Source: Brachyspira murdochii DSM 12563 (GTDB lineage: Bacteria; Spirochaetota; Brachyspiria; Brachyspirales; Brachyspiraceae). Taken from it: a stretch of 64,000 bases of DNA. The notes below the pieces were generated by a model. That model made no database searches and had not been told where the DNA came from. It saw nothing but the letters and a program-made list of their open reading frames with translations. Location: assembly GCF_000092845.1 (NCBI RefSeq), contig NC_014150.1:310001-374000 (forward strand), written 5' to 3'. The position numbers and the translations under genes are program-made. Shown here in pieces: positions 18,750 to 27,228 of the stretch; position 1 is the first letter of the stretch; each line of letters starts with the position of its first letter.

Positions 18750-19133
18750 TTATTTATTTGACATAGCATTAATAATATCTAATTTTTTTTTATTTACACT
18801 TCTAATGCTTATACTTCTATAATCTTTTTTTCCTTTAGTTTTTATATCATTAATATAATACTGTTTAAGAAGCCTGTTATTTTCTGCAAATAAAACTTTA
18901 ATTTTTTTATTTACACTTTTTATATAATGTTCAATGCTTAAAGCTATATTTACACTATCAACTTCCCAAGCCGATAAAAATTTTAATGGCTTATGACTTC
19001 TTGTATAATTAGCACCTTTACCATTTTTATGTTTTGTAAATCTGTTAATAAGATCATTTGTAATTCCTGTATAATAACAGTTATCCTCGCAAAGTATTAT
19101 ATAAACATACCAATAATTATTATTTTCTTTCAT
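18750..19133 (-). CDS. GIY-YIG nuclease-fold protein
   Basis: A 127-residue single-domain GIY-YIG protein of the UPF0213/YhbQ type. The motif is WYVYIILCEDNCYYTGITNDLINRFTKH, followed by the conserved RSHKPLKFLSAWE and ALSIEHYIKS segments, where the glutamate before HYIK is the family metal ligand. The C-terminal 30 residues are lysine-rich. Some members cleave or bind nucleic acid; the role is unknown. Its ATG overlaps the stop of the cytidylyltransferase gene by four bases (ATGA), so the two are translationally coupled. Confidence 0.85.
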   Translation of the reverse strand: MKENNNYWYVYIILCEDNCYYTGITNDLINRFTKHKNGKGANYTRSHKPLKFLSAWEVDSVNIALSIEHYIKSVNKKIKVLFAENNRLLKQYYINDIKTKGKKDYRSISIRSVNKKKLDIINAMSNK

Positions 19134-19804
19134 TTTATTATATCGCTTATAATAGTATCAACATCTATATATATATCATTATTATATTTATTAAAAATAT
19201 TGCATACATTATTATAATCTTCTATTGTATCAACTGTAGTTCTTAAATCCGGCATGGCAAAACTTTCAGTAACTTTCGGATTTTCTATTTTAAACTTATC
19301 GGCATGTCTATAATGGTACTGTGTAATATGTTCATGCTCGAAAGGGTCTTTAGAATTATCATCAGCATATTTTAATGCTTCATAATTAATAACTTCAACT
19401 CCGCTACCGTAAGGAAGTAAATCATAATGGCTTAAATCTGCATTTTTATCAATATGATAATCAACAATCATATCCAATGCCTTTATGCTCACTAAAGGAT
19501 TATCGCCTGTAGCACGCACAACTATATCGGCATTAAACTTTTCTGCAGCTTTAGTATATCTATTTAAAACATCTTCTTCGCTTCCTACAAAATAACTGCA
19601 TTTAAGTTTATCAAATATATTTTTAAAACTATCATAAGATTTTTCTTCTGTAGCTACAACTACATCATTAGCTTTTTTTGAACTTCTCAATCTCTTTATA
19701 ATAAGCTCAAGCATACTATCGCAGCCAGCCATGGGTTTCAATGCTTTTTTTGGAAGTCTTGTAGAACCAAGCCTCGAAGCAAGAATAATAACTATCTTTT
19801 TCAT
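19130..19804 (-). CDS. SpsF-like cytidylyltransferase
   Basis: A 224-residue nucleotide-sugar enzyme of the CMP-sugar synthetase/SpsF family. The nucleotide-binding start is ILASRLGSTRLPKKALKPMAG, followed by VVATEEKSYD, the GSEEDVLNRYTKAAE segment and VRATGDNPLV, all characteristic. It would activate a sugar for surface glycan synthesis; the particular sugar is not evident. The open frame extends 48 codons further upstream, but that extension is read from a repeat element (19854-20076), and the family motif begins right after MKK, so I start at 19804. kdsA, also an envelope sugar gene, lies upstream beyond the repeat. Confidence 0.85.
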   Translation of the reverse strand: MKKIVIILASRLGSTRLPKKALKPMAGCDSMLELIIKRLRSSKKANDVVVATEEKSYDSFKNIFDKLKCSYFVGSEEDVLNRYTKAAEKFNADIVVRATGDNPLVSIKALDMIVDYHIDKNADLSHYDLLPYGSGVEVINYEALKYADDNSKDPFEHEHITQYHYRHADKFKIENPKVTESFAMPDLRTTVDTIEDYNNVCNIFNKYNNDIYIDVDTIISDIIK

Positions 19805-19853
19805 TTTATTTTTACTCCTAATTAATACAGAATAATAAAAATAGAAATATATT

Positions 19854-20076
19854 AGGCTTGTTTCAAAACTAAATTTATTTATGATTGTGGGGACTAGCCC
19901 CCACACCCCCACTTCTTTTGGACGCTGTCCGCCCGTGGCGTGACACAAAGAAGCAAAAAGACTGCATATTTACATATTAAAATGATAAAATATACAACAT
20001 GTAAAACATTATGTTTATAATTTTAAAATTAAATAATTTTATACTTAATCTTGTAAAGTAGTTTTGAAATAAGTCT
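19854..20076. repeat. MITE-like repeat A with G+C-rich core
   Basis: The ends are imperfect inverted repeats: AGGCTTGTTTCAAAAC (19854-19869) and GTTTTGAAATAAGTCT (20061-20076), 14 of 16 pairs. The left half is strikingly G+C-rich and contains the hairpin GTGGGG-ACTAG-CCCCAC and a C-rich run, and the right half is AT-rich. Similar ends occur at 39774-39952, 44598 and 58004-58018. It separates kdsA from the cytidylyltransferase gene. Confidence 0.65.
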
Positions 20077-20077
20077 A

Positions 20078-20893
20078 TTATATATTTTTAACTAAAGCAT
20101 TAATTTTTATTACGCTAGCCCATAACTCTTCAACTTTACTCAAATCAAATATAGTTCCAGAATCAGAAGGGCTTTTATCAGGATTAGGATGCACTTCCAT
20201 AAACACAGCATCCACTCCTAAAGCAGCAGCAGCTTTTAAAAGTGCAGGTATAAACTCTCTAGCCCCTCCAGACTGTCCGTTATTGGCAGAAGGCATTTGC
20301 AAAGAATGTGTGGCATCATACATAACAGGTGCATAATTTTTCATTATCTCTAAGTTTTTCATATCTACTATAAGGTTACCATATCCGAACATAGTACCTC
20401 TTTCACATAAAAAAAACCTTTTTTCATCAATGGCATCAGAGCATTTATCCGCTATATATTTGCAGTCATAACCGCTTATAAACTGTCCTTTTTTTACATT
20501 AACCGCCTTTTTAGTTTCGCATGCCGCTCTAAGCATATCTGTTTGTCGGCACAAAAACGCTGGAATCTGCAGAAAATCTACATACTTAGCAGCTTCTTCA
20601 GCATCAGTAGGTACATGTATATCTGTTATAGTTGGAAGGTTAAATTCCTTTCCGGCATCTTGAAGTATTTGAAGCCCTTCTTTCATTCCAAGTCCTCTGA
20701 AAGATGATAAAGAAGTTCTATTTGCCTTATCAAAACTCCCCTTTAATACTAATTGTATATTTAATTTATCTTTTATCTCTTTTAACTTTTTTGCTATAGT
20801 CATAGTCATCTCTTCGCTTTCTATAACGCATGGACCTGCTACAAATATTAAATCTTTATTTTTATTGGTTATACCTTTATAGTCGAAAATCAT
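20078..20893 (-). CDS. kdsA: 3-deoxy-8-phosphooctulonate (KDO-8-P) synthase
   Basis: Condenses arabinose 5-phosphate with phosphoenolpyruvate to KDO 8-phosphate, the first committed step of KDO synthesis for lipopolysaccharide or lipooligosaccharide cores. The sequence shows FVAGPCVIESEEMT, KGSFDKANRTSLSSFRG, TDIHVPTDAEEAA, IPAFLCRQTDML and MEVHPNPDKSPSDSGT, all family motifs. The length of 271 residues is usual. An AAGGA site precedes the ATG. It ends one base after repeat element A. The presence of KdsA argues for an envelope with a KDO-containing glycolipid. Confidence 0.95.
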   Translation of the reverse strand: MIFDYKGITNKNKDLIFVAGPCVIESEEMTMTIAKKLKEIKDKLNIQLVLKGSFDKANRTSLSSFRGLGMKEGLQILQDAGKEFNLPTITDIHVPTDAEEAAKYVDFLQIPAFLCRQTDMLRAACETKKAVNVKKGQFISGYDCKYIADKCSDAIDEKRFFLCERGTMFGYGNLIVDMKNLEIMKNYAPVMYDATHSLQMPSANNGQSGGAREFIPALLKAAAALGVDAVFMEVHPNPDKSPSDSGTIFDLSKVEELWASVIKINALVKNI

Positions 20894-21053
20894 TATTATA
20901 TCCTTAAAAAATATTATGCATATAATACAATATTCATTATTAAAGTCAATTAAATATATAAGCCGATTATTAAATAATTTTTTATGAAAACAATATTTAC
21001 TTAATTATAAAAATAGTATATAATCGGACTAAATATTATATTGGGAGATTATT

Positions 21054-21617
21054 ATGATTAAATTAATAGAAATGAAATATAATTTAGAAAATATAGATTT
21101 TTATAAAAAGTTATATAATGATGCTTTTCCTAAAGAAGAAAGATGGTCTTTCGATATGATTTTAGAAAATAAAGGTAATAATAATTATAGACTATATGCT
21201 GTATTAGATGATAATACACCTATTGGACTTACTATGATTTGGTATTTAGATAATTTTAATTTCGGAGAATATTTAGCTATAGATAAAAAAGTAAGAGGAA
21301 AAAAATACGGCTCTGAAGTTTTAACAAAAATACTTGACATGCTTAAAGATAAATTAATAGTTATAGAAGTAGAACCTTATGAATTGAATGAAACAGCCCA
21401 AAAACGTATAGAATGGTATAAAAGATTCGGATTTATATTAGCAGACTATGAATATGATATGCCTTCTTTAGATGAAAATAATAAAATATCATCTATAAAA
21501 ATGAAAATAATGACAAGCAGAAAATTAAAAAACAAAGAAGAACATGATAATATCACAAAAACATTATACAATACTATTTACAAACCCAGACTAGATGAAG
21601 TTGATAAATGGAAATAG
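21054..21617 (+). CDS. GNAT family N-acetyltransferase
   Basis: A 187-residue protein with the GNAT fold. The acetyl-CoA loop is in LAIDKKVRGKKYGSEVLTKIL (Q/RxxGxG/A version RGKKYGS), and the later strand and helix are LIVIEVEPYELNE and RIEWYKRFGFILADYEY. The substrate cannot be told. GGGAG precedes the ATG. The C-terminal 30 residues (KLKNKEEHDNITKTLYNTIY) extend beyond the core fold. It is transcribed alone. Confidence 0.8.
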   Translation: MIKLIEMKYNLENIDFYKKLYNDAFPKEERWSFDMILENKGNNNYRLYAVLDDNTPIGLTMIWYLDNFNFGEYLAIDKKVRGKKYGSEVLTKILDMLKDKLIVIEVEPYELNETAQKRIEWYKRFGFILADYEYDMPSLDENNKISSIKMKIMTSRKLKNKEEHDNITKTLYNTIYKPRLDEVDKWK

Positions 21618-21790
21618 TTTTAATCAAAATAATGATGATATAAAGCTATTGATTTACAGCAATATTTATACTATCATATTAATGTATAGAAGTTATATTT
21701 TGTCAATTATTATTAGCACTATATGTATTAAAAATATTAATTGATAAAATTAAAATATTTTAATATACAATAACATTTTAAGGTCTTATT

Positions 21791-24163
21791 ATGTATAATA
21801 AATACAGCAAAAAAATCAAAGAAATAATAAATGAAATGACATTAGAAGAAAAAGTTTCGCTTTTAAGCGGCAAAGATTTTTGGTCAACAAAACCTATACA
21901 CAGACTGCATATAGATTCAATATATCTTACAGACGGTCCTCATGGAGTAAGAAGGCAAAGTACAGAAGCTGATAAACTAACTCTGCAGAAATCTGAAGCC
22001 TCAACCTGTTTTCCCACTGCCTGCTGCAGTGCATGTTCTTTTGACTCTAATATAATGTATGAAATGGGCGAAGCTATATCAAGAGAGGCTAAAGCTAATA
22101 ATGTATCTGTAGTATTAGGTCCGGGTATAAATATAAAACGCTCGCCTCTTTGCGGACGTAATTTTGAATATTTTTCTGAAGACCCATATCTAGCTGGAAA
22201 AATGGCATCAGGTTGGATAAGCGGTTTAGAAGATAACGGAATACAGTCAAGTTTAAAACATTTTGCGGCGAACAATCAGGAAACTTTAAGACTGGTAATA
22301 GACAGTGTAGTTGATGAGCGTGCTTTGAGAGAAATATATTTATATGCTTTTGAAATAGCCGTGAAAGAATCAAAACCTTCTACTGTTATGTGTTCATATA
22401 ATAGTGTTAATGGAACATTTGCTTCTGAAAATAAATATTTATTAACTAATATATTAAGAGATGAATGGGGATTTGACGGCATTGTTGTTTCAGATTGGGG
22501 GGCAGTTAATGACAGAGTTGAAGCTTTAAAGGCAGGACTTGATTTGCAAATGCCTTCTACAAACGGATATGATGATAAAAAAGTTTATGAAGCTATTAAA
22601 GAAAATAAATTAGATGAAAAAATATTAAATAAAGCCGTAGAAAGACTTTTATATTTCGCTCTTTATTCTATGGATAATATATATAATAATTTCACATACG
22701 ATAAAGAAGAAAATCATAATACAGCAAGAAAAATCGCAGAAAACTCAATAGTATTATTAAAAAATGAAGATAAAATACTTCCTGCAAAAAAAGAAAGCAA
22801 AATAGCAGTTATTGGAGAGTTTGCTCAGAAACCTAGATATCAAGGAAATGGAAGCTCACTTATAAATGCATACAAAATAGATACTGCAGAAGAATATTTT
22901 AAAGAAAATAATTTAGAGTTTAATTATGCTAAAGGTTATAATTCTGACTCTTCAGAAATAGATAATTCATTGATACAAGAAGCTGTCAATATATCAAAAG
23001 ATAAAGATTTGGTAATAATATTTGCAGGACTTATAAACTCATATGAATCCGAAGGATTTGACAGAAAGCATCTTAATCTTCCTGAAAATCATAATCACTT
23101 AATAGAAGAAATTTCAAAAGTAAATAAAAATATAGTTGTAGTTCTTTCAATAGGTGCTCCAGTTTTAATGCCTTGGGTTGATAAAGTAAAAGGAATAGTT
23201 AATTTATATTTGGCTGGAGAAGCTGCTGTAAGTGCCGCTTTTAATATTATATTTGGAATAGTTAATCCAAGCGGAAAATTAGCAGAAACTTTTCCATTGA
23301 GTTTGGAAGATAATCCAAGCTATAAATATTTTCCCGGAGGAAATAAAGCTGTTGAATATAGAGAATCAATTTTTGTAGGGTATAGATATTATGATAAAGC
23401 AGAGAAGGAAGTTTTATTCCCATTTGGGTATGGACTTTCATATACTACGTTTAAATTTTCAAATTTAATAGTTTCAGATGCAAATACGGTTGCAGGCTTG
23501 GATAATATACATGTTGTATTTGACGTTCAAAATACTGGAGATGTATTCGGCTGCGAAGCGGCTCAGTTATATGTATCTGCACCAGAAAATAATATATTTA
23601 AAGCAAAAAGAGAATTAAAAGGTTTTATAAAAGTATTTTTAGAGCCTAATGAAACAAAAACTGTAATATTAAAACTAAACAAAAGAAGCTTTTCATTCTA
23701 TAATACTGAAACAAAAAAATATGAAATAGAAAGCGGCATTTATACAATATCTGTAGGTAACTCTTCAAGAAATTTGCCATTAAGCAAAAATATAGAAATT
23801 AATGCCGAAAGCTATTATCAAAAAAGAATACCAAGCTATTTTAATTTTAAAGATATTAATATACCAGATGAAGACTTTGAAGAATTAATGGAAAGAAAAT
23901 TAAAGCCAATTAATATAAAAGCAGTAAAACCTTATAATCTTAATAATAATTTGTCAGACTTGATGCATGAAAAAATTGCTGAAGATTTCTATAATAAACT
24001 GCTATCTGGACTTAATGATATGTTTAAAGATGATAAAACAGACACAAAAAAGATGTTTGAAAGTATGATATTAGAAACACCTCTTCGTTCATTGGCAACT
24101 ATGAGCTGCGGGCTTATTACTAGAAACGATATAGAGAAACTTCTAAATACTTTAAATAGTTAA
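21791..24163 (+). CDS. Glycoside hydrolase family 3 beta-glucosidase
   Basis: A 790-residue GH3 enzyme without signal peptide, so cytoplasmic. The N-terminal barrel shows LTDGPHGVRR, GPGINIKRSPLCGRNFEYFSE and SLKHFAANNQE, and the nucleophile is the aspartate near residue 235 in GIVVSDWGAV. The second alpha/beta domain (KESKIAVIGEFAQ, LVIIFAGL) and a fibronectin-III-like domain (VVFDVQNTGDVFGCEAAQLYV) follow. About 110 extra residues at the C-terminus contain the segments LMERKLKPINIKA and LRSLATMSCGLITRNDIEKLL, seen in clostridial and spirochaetal members. An AAGG site precedes the ATG. It converges on the LacI regulator of the sucrose genes and probably hydrolyses beta-glucosides taken from the host gut. 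Confidence 0.92.
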   Translation: MYNKYSKKIKEIINEMTLEEKVSLLSGKDFWSTKPIHRLHIDSIYLTDGPHGVRRQSTEADKLTLQKSEASTCFPTACCSACSFDSNIMYEMGEAISREAKANNVSVVLGPGINIKRSPLCGRNFEYFSEDPYLAGKMASGWISGLEDNGIQSSLKHFAANNQETLRLVIDSVVDERALREIYLYAFEIAVKESKPSTVMCSYNSVNGTFASENKYLLTNILRDEWGFDGIVVSDWGAVNDRVEALKAGLDLQMPSTNGYDDKKVYEAIKENKLDEKILNKAVERLLYFALYSMDNIYNNFTYDKEENHNTARKIAENSIVLLKNEDKILPAKKESKIAVIGEFAQKPRYQGNGSSLINAYKIDTAEEYFKENNLEFNYAKGYNSDSSEIDNSLIQEAVNISKDKDLVIIFAGLINSYESEGFDRKHLNLPENHNHLIEEISKVNKNIVVVLSIGAPVLMPWVDKVKGIVNLYLAGEAAVSAAFNIIFGIVNPSGKLAETFPLSLEDNPSYKYFPGGNKAVEYRESIFVGYRYYDKAEKEVLFPFGYGLSYTTFKFSNLIVSDANTVAGLDNIHVVFDVQNTGDVFGCEAAQLYVSAPENNIFKAKRELKGFIKVFLEPNETKTVILKLNKRSFSFYNTETKKYEIESGIYTISVGNSSRNLPLSKNIEINAESYYQKRIPSYFNFKDINIPDEDFEELMERKLKPINIKAVKPYNLNNNLSDLMHEKIAEDFYNKLLSGLNDMFKDDKTDTKKMFESMILETPLRSLATMSCGLITRNDIEKLLNTLNS

Positions 24164-24173
24164 TTTTATTGAT

Positions 24174-24224
24174 ATAAATACAATTCAATTACTAGTTAAT
24201 TATTAGTAATTGCATTGTATTTAT
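24174..24224. terminator. Bidirectional terminator between the GH3 and LacI genes
   Basis: A long AT-rich hairpin: ATAAATACAAT and AATTACTA on the left arm pair with TAGTAATT and ATTGTATTTAT on the right, interrupted only by a two-base internal mismatch. It lies between two convergent genes and can serve both. Confidence 0.75.
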
Positions 24225-24270
24225 ATTATATCTATAAATTATTTTTTTTAATATTTATATTCACTAACAT

Positions 24271-25269
24271 TTATCTCACGCTCTCGCCTTCTATAAACTC
24301 ATAATTAATATACAAAACTTTTCTCACTTGCACTTTATTAATCAAATCTATCAATGTATTTGCGGCACATATACCAGCATTAAGAGAATCAAATTTTATT
24401 GTAGAAAGTCTAGGCTCTATAATCTCATCAATTTCATAACCGCCGAATGATATTACAGAAACATCTTCAGGCATTTTTAATCCTCTCTCCTTTATCACTT
24501 TATATACACCATGTGCCTGCCTGTCTGTAGAGCATATTATGGCATCTAATTTTTTATATTTTAAAAGCTCTTGAGCTGCCCTCATAGCACTCTCATATGA
24601 AAAATCAGCCATTGCTATACTTACATCCATTATATTGTAATTTTTTAAACCGTCCAAAACCCCGTTTCTTCTTGTAACTCCAATAGCAACATCTTTTTCA
24701 TCTACTGCGATAAATCCTACATTCTTATGTTTTTTTCTTCCTATGTACTCCCCTATTTGCACTCCTGCATTATAATCATCATTAACTATGCTAATACCAT
24801 CGCTATACTCCTGACCGTAAATAACTATTGGTATATCAAGCTTTTTTAATAACTTTCTATGTTCTTCTGTTATTTCTGTGGCACTTAAAACGATACCATC
24901 AACATTAAGCCTCTTTAATTTTTCTATGTATTTTAGTTCCAAAAAAGCTTCATGATTAGTATTCATTATTATAGGCATATAATGTTTTTCTCTGAAAGTT
25001 TTCTCAAGACCAGTTAATACCCTAGAACCTACTATAGAATCTAATGCCGGAACTATAATGCCTATCATACGGCTTTGTTTTGCATTCAGTCTTGCAAAAG
25101 TATTAGGCTCATAATTATATTTCTTTATTATCTTAGCTATCTTTTCTTTTGTTTCTTTTTTTATATAGCCTCCGTTAAAATATCGTGATACAGTAGTTTT
25201 TGTAACCCCTGCTAACTCAGCAATATCTTTCATTGTAATTTTCTTATTTGACCCCTTACCGCTTTTCAT
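24271..25269 (-). CDS. LacI-family transcriptional regulator
   Basis: A 332-residue repressor. The helix-turn-helix and hinge helix are at the N-terminus (ITMKDIAELAGVTKTTVSRYFNG...KIAKIIKKYNYEPN), and a periplasmic-binding-protein-like effector domain follows (IGIIVPALDSIVGSRVL, DGIVLSATEI, AIICSTDRQAHGVYKV, VSVISFGGYEIDEI). It is divergent from the sucrose-type PTS and hydrolase genes, which are the likely targets, by analogy with ScrR. The start is the ATG at 25269 with GAGGTG six bases before it; an in-frame GTG nine bases upstream is part of the ribosome site. Confidence 0.92.
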   Translation of the reverse strand: MKSGKGSNKKITMKDIAELAGVTKTTVSRYFNGGYIKKETKEKIAKIIKKYNYEPNTFARLNAKQSRMIGIIVPALDSIVGSRVLTGLEKTFREKHYMPIIMNTNHEAFLELKYIEKLKRLNVDGIVLSATEITEEHRKLLKKLDIPIVIYGQEYSDGISIVNDDYNAGVQIGEYIGRKKHKNVGFIAVDEKDVAIGVTRRNGVLDGLKNYNIMDVSIAMADFSYESAMRAAQELLKYKKLDAIICSTDRQAHGVYKVIKERGLKMPEDVSVISFGGYEIDEIIEPRLSTIKFDSLNAGICAANTLIDLINKVQVRKVLYINYEFIEGESVR

Positions 25270-25298
25270 TATTATCACCTCTAATACTAATAAATACT

Positions 25299-25329
25299 AT
25301 TATATACCAAAAATTTTGAAATTTATCAA
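25299..25329 (-). promoter_or_regulatory. Promoter of the LacI-type regulator gene with embedded palindrome
   Basis: On the minus strand TTGATA (25324-25329) and TATATA (25301-25306) are 17 bases apart, with TATAAT overlapping at 25299-25304. Between the boxes lies AAATTT-TG-AAATTT (25311-25324), part of a 16-base sequence repeated exactly at 25552-25567 on the other side of the divergent region. Confidence 0.5.
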
Positions 25330-25340
25330 TTTTTACACGC

Positions 25341-25369
25341 ATTTGCCAAAAATTATAAAGCTGGCAAAT
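25341..25369. promoter_or_regulatory. Inverted repeat in the LacI/PTS divergent region
   Basis: ATTTGCCA (25341-25348) and TGGCAAAT (25362-25369) form a perfect eight-base inverted repeat with a 13-base spacer, upstream of the regulator's -35 box. It could bind a dimeric protein. The two arms are among the few G+C-containing sequences in the spacer. Confidence 0.4.
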
Positions 25370-25579
25370 AATAAATAACCTTAAATCATACAAAATATGT
25401 TTTAATGTAAGATAAATTATTACGTCTAAGCTAATATGCTTACCGATTGCGTACATCATATACTGCTTTACAGAAATAATTCTGCAAATTATCAGATATA
25501 AAAATTAATTTTTACTATACAATATATTATATACATTTTATACTAAAATACAAATTTTGAAATTTATACACTATTATAC

Positions 25580-25630
25580 TTGACAAATAGTAAAATAATG
25601 TTAAAATCGAAATCAATGTAACCGATAACA
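25580..25630 (+). promoter_or_regulatory. Promoter and candidate LacI operator of the sucrose PTS gene
   Basis: TTGACA (25580-25585) and TAAAAT (25602-25607) are 16 bases apart. TGTAACCGATAACA at 25617-25630 lies across the expected transcription start and has the central CG and dyad shape of LacI-family operators (five of seven half-site positions match). The same core ACCGAT occurs at 25445-25450. Confidence 0.6.
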
Positions 25631-25660
25631 TATATAAATCATAATAACGGGGTTTTTATT

Positions 25661-27085
25661 ATGGCTATAGATTATAAAAAAACTGCTGAAGAAATAATAA
25701 AAGTGGTAAAAAGAGAAAATATTATTTCGGCAGAATGCTGTGCTACAAGATTAAGACTTATAGTAAAAGACAGAGAAAGCATAAAAGATTCTGATGTACA
25801 AAAAATAGACGGTGTTAAGGGTGTATTTTTTAATTCAGGTCAATATCAGATAATACTCGGTACTGGTGTAGTTAATAAAGTTTATGATGAAGTTGTAAAA
25901 TTAGGTATTACAGCTAGCTCTCAGAAAAATGATGATAAAGATGTAAAAAAATCTGATGATAAAAATAAATTCAGAAAATTCATACGTATATTTGCTGATG
26001 TATTTGTACCTATAATGCCTGCTATGATAGCAACAGGTTTGTTTTTGGGTCTTAAAGGTGCATTGATTAATGACAGTTTCCTAGGATTATTTAATCTGCA
26101 AGTTTCTAATATACCTGTTTCTGTTATGACTTTTATGAGTGTGTTAACAGAGACCACTTTTGCTTTTTTGCCTGCTTTAGTGTGCTGGTCTGCATTTAGG
26201 GTATTCGGAGGTTCTCCTATTTTGGGTATATTACTAGGATTAATGCTTGTCTCCCCTGCTTTGCCTAATGCTTATTTAGTTGCAAATCCAGACAGCGGTG
26301 TTAAACCTATAATGTTATTCGGATTTATACCTATAGTCGGATATCAAGGAAGTATACTGCCGGCACTTATTGCAGGTATCATAGGTTCAAAACTAGAATT
26401 AAAATTAAGAAAAATAATACCAAACATCATTGATATATTGGCTACTCCTTTTTTAACATTGCTTATAATGTTATTATTATCTTTAGCTGTAATAGGACCT
26501 ATATTTCATATGGTAGAACAATGGATATTAATAGCCATAAACTTCTCATTATCTCTTCCTTTTGGTTTGGGAGGATTGATAATAGGATTTGGAATAATAT
26601 TTATAGTAGTTACTGGAGTTCACCATATAATGAACTTAATAGAAATATCACTTCTTGCTGCTACAGCATTAAACCCTATTAATCCTCTTTTAAGTGTTGC
26701 CAATTTGGCTGCTGGTGCTGCTTGTCTTGCTGTTACATTAAAAACAAGAAGAAAAAGTGTAAAAGCTATGGGTTATGGTGCTGCTTTATCAGCTTGGCTT
26801 GGTATTACAGAGCCTGCAATATTTGGTATTAATATACGATATGGTATAAAACCTATGGTATGCGGTGCTATTGCTTCTGGTATTACTGGTTTGATTGTTA
26901 GATTACTAAATTTACAAGGTACTGCTAATGGAGTTACTGGTATACCGGGTATATTACTTTACATATATGATACTAAACAATTAATAGGATATATTTCTGT
27001 AGCAATACTAACAATAGTTTTATCTTTTGCTATTACTTGGTTCTTTGGAGTACCTAAAGAGTATATGCAGGAAGATGATGAATAA
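25661..27085 (+). CDS. PTS sugar transporter subunit IIBC, sucrose type
   Basis: A 474-residue permease of the glucose-sucrose PTS class. The EIIB domain (about 1-85) has its phosphorylated cysteine at C27 in AECCATRLRLIVKD, and EIIC (from about 105) has ten or so membrane helices, with the substrate-site motif GITEPAIFGIN. There is no EIIA domain, as in ScrA/SacP, which borrow a IIA from another protein. Adjacent GH32 hydrolase and LacI genes point to sucrose. No IIA of the glucose type is encoded in this window. It would import and 6-phosphorylate the sugar. GGGG precedes the ATG. Confidence 0.9.
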   Translation: MAIDYKKTAEEIIKVVKRENIISAECCATRLRLIVKDRESIKDSDVQKIDGVKGVFFNSGQYQIILGTGVVNKVYDEVVKLGITASSQKNDDKDVKKSDDKNKFRKFIRIFADVFVPIMPAMIATGLFLGLKGALINDSFLGLFNLQVSNIPVSVMTFMSVLTETTFAFLPALVCWSAFRVFGGSPILGILLGLMLVSPALPNAYLVANPDSGVKPIMLFGFIPIVGYQGSILPALIAGIIGSKLELKLRKIIPNIIDILATPFLTLLIMLLLSLAVIGPIFHMVEQWILIAINFSLSLPFGLGGLIIGFGIIFIVVTGVHHIMNLIEISLLAATALNPINPLLSVANLAAGAACLAVTLKTRRKSVKAMGYGAALSAWLGITEPAIFGINIRYGIKPMVCGAIASGITGLIVRLLNLQGTANGVTGIPGILLYIYDTKQLIGYISVAILTIVLSFAITWFFGVPKEYMQEDDE

Positions 27086-27138
27086 ACTTTGATATATAGA
27101 TAATTTATACATAAATCCAATAAAAATTATTTGTTCTG

Positions 27139-27178
27139 CTTAATATCATGCATATAAAAGGATATGCATGATATTAAG
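27139..27178. promoter_or_regulatory. Perfect 17-bp intercistronic hairpin
   Basis: A perfect inverted repeat between the PTS permease and hydrolase genes: arms at 27139-27155 and 27162-27178, loop AAAAGG. The right arm is followed by TATTTATA, not a solid T run, so it could be a weak terminator, an mRNA-stabilising structure or a processing site that sets the ratio of the two products. Confidence 0.65.
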
Positions 27179-27228
27179 TATTTATAAAAAATGATAAAAA
27201 ATAAAAAACATAAAAGAGGAATTCTGTA

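Noticed and set aside
20941-20969. Sigma-28 like promoter (TAAA ... GCCGATTA) before the GNAT gene
   Set aside because: The spacing between the boxes is 17, two bases longer than the 15 of the consensus, and the gene is not motility-related.
25256-25459. 67-residue minus-strand open frame upstream of the LacI gene
   Set aside because: It covers the divergent promoter region with several candidate operators, has no recognisable domain or good ribosome site, and is explained as chance.
25603-25629. Sigma-28 like match (TAAA-N15-ACCGATAA) before the PTS gene
   Set aside because: A better TTGACA-16-TAAAAT promoter overlaps it, and the ACCGAT core fits a LacI operator in the right place; a flagellar sigma factor for a sugar operon is improbable.
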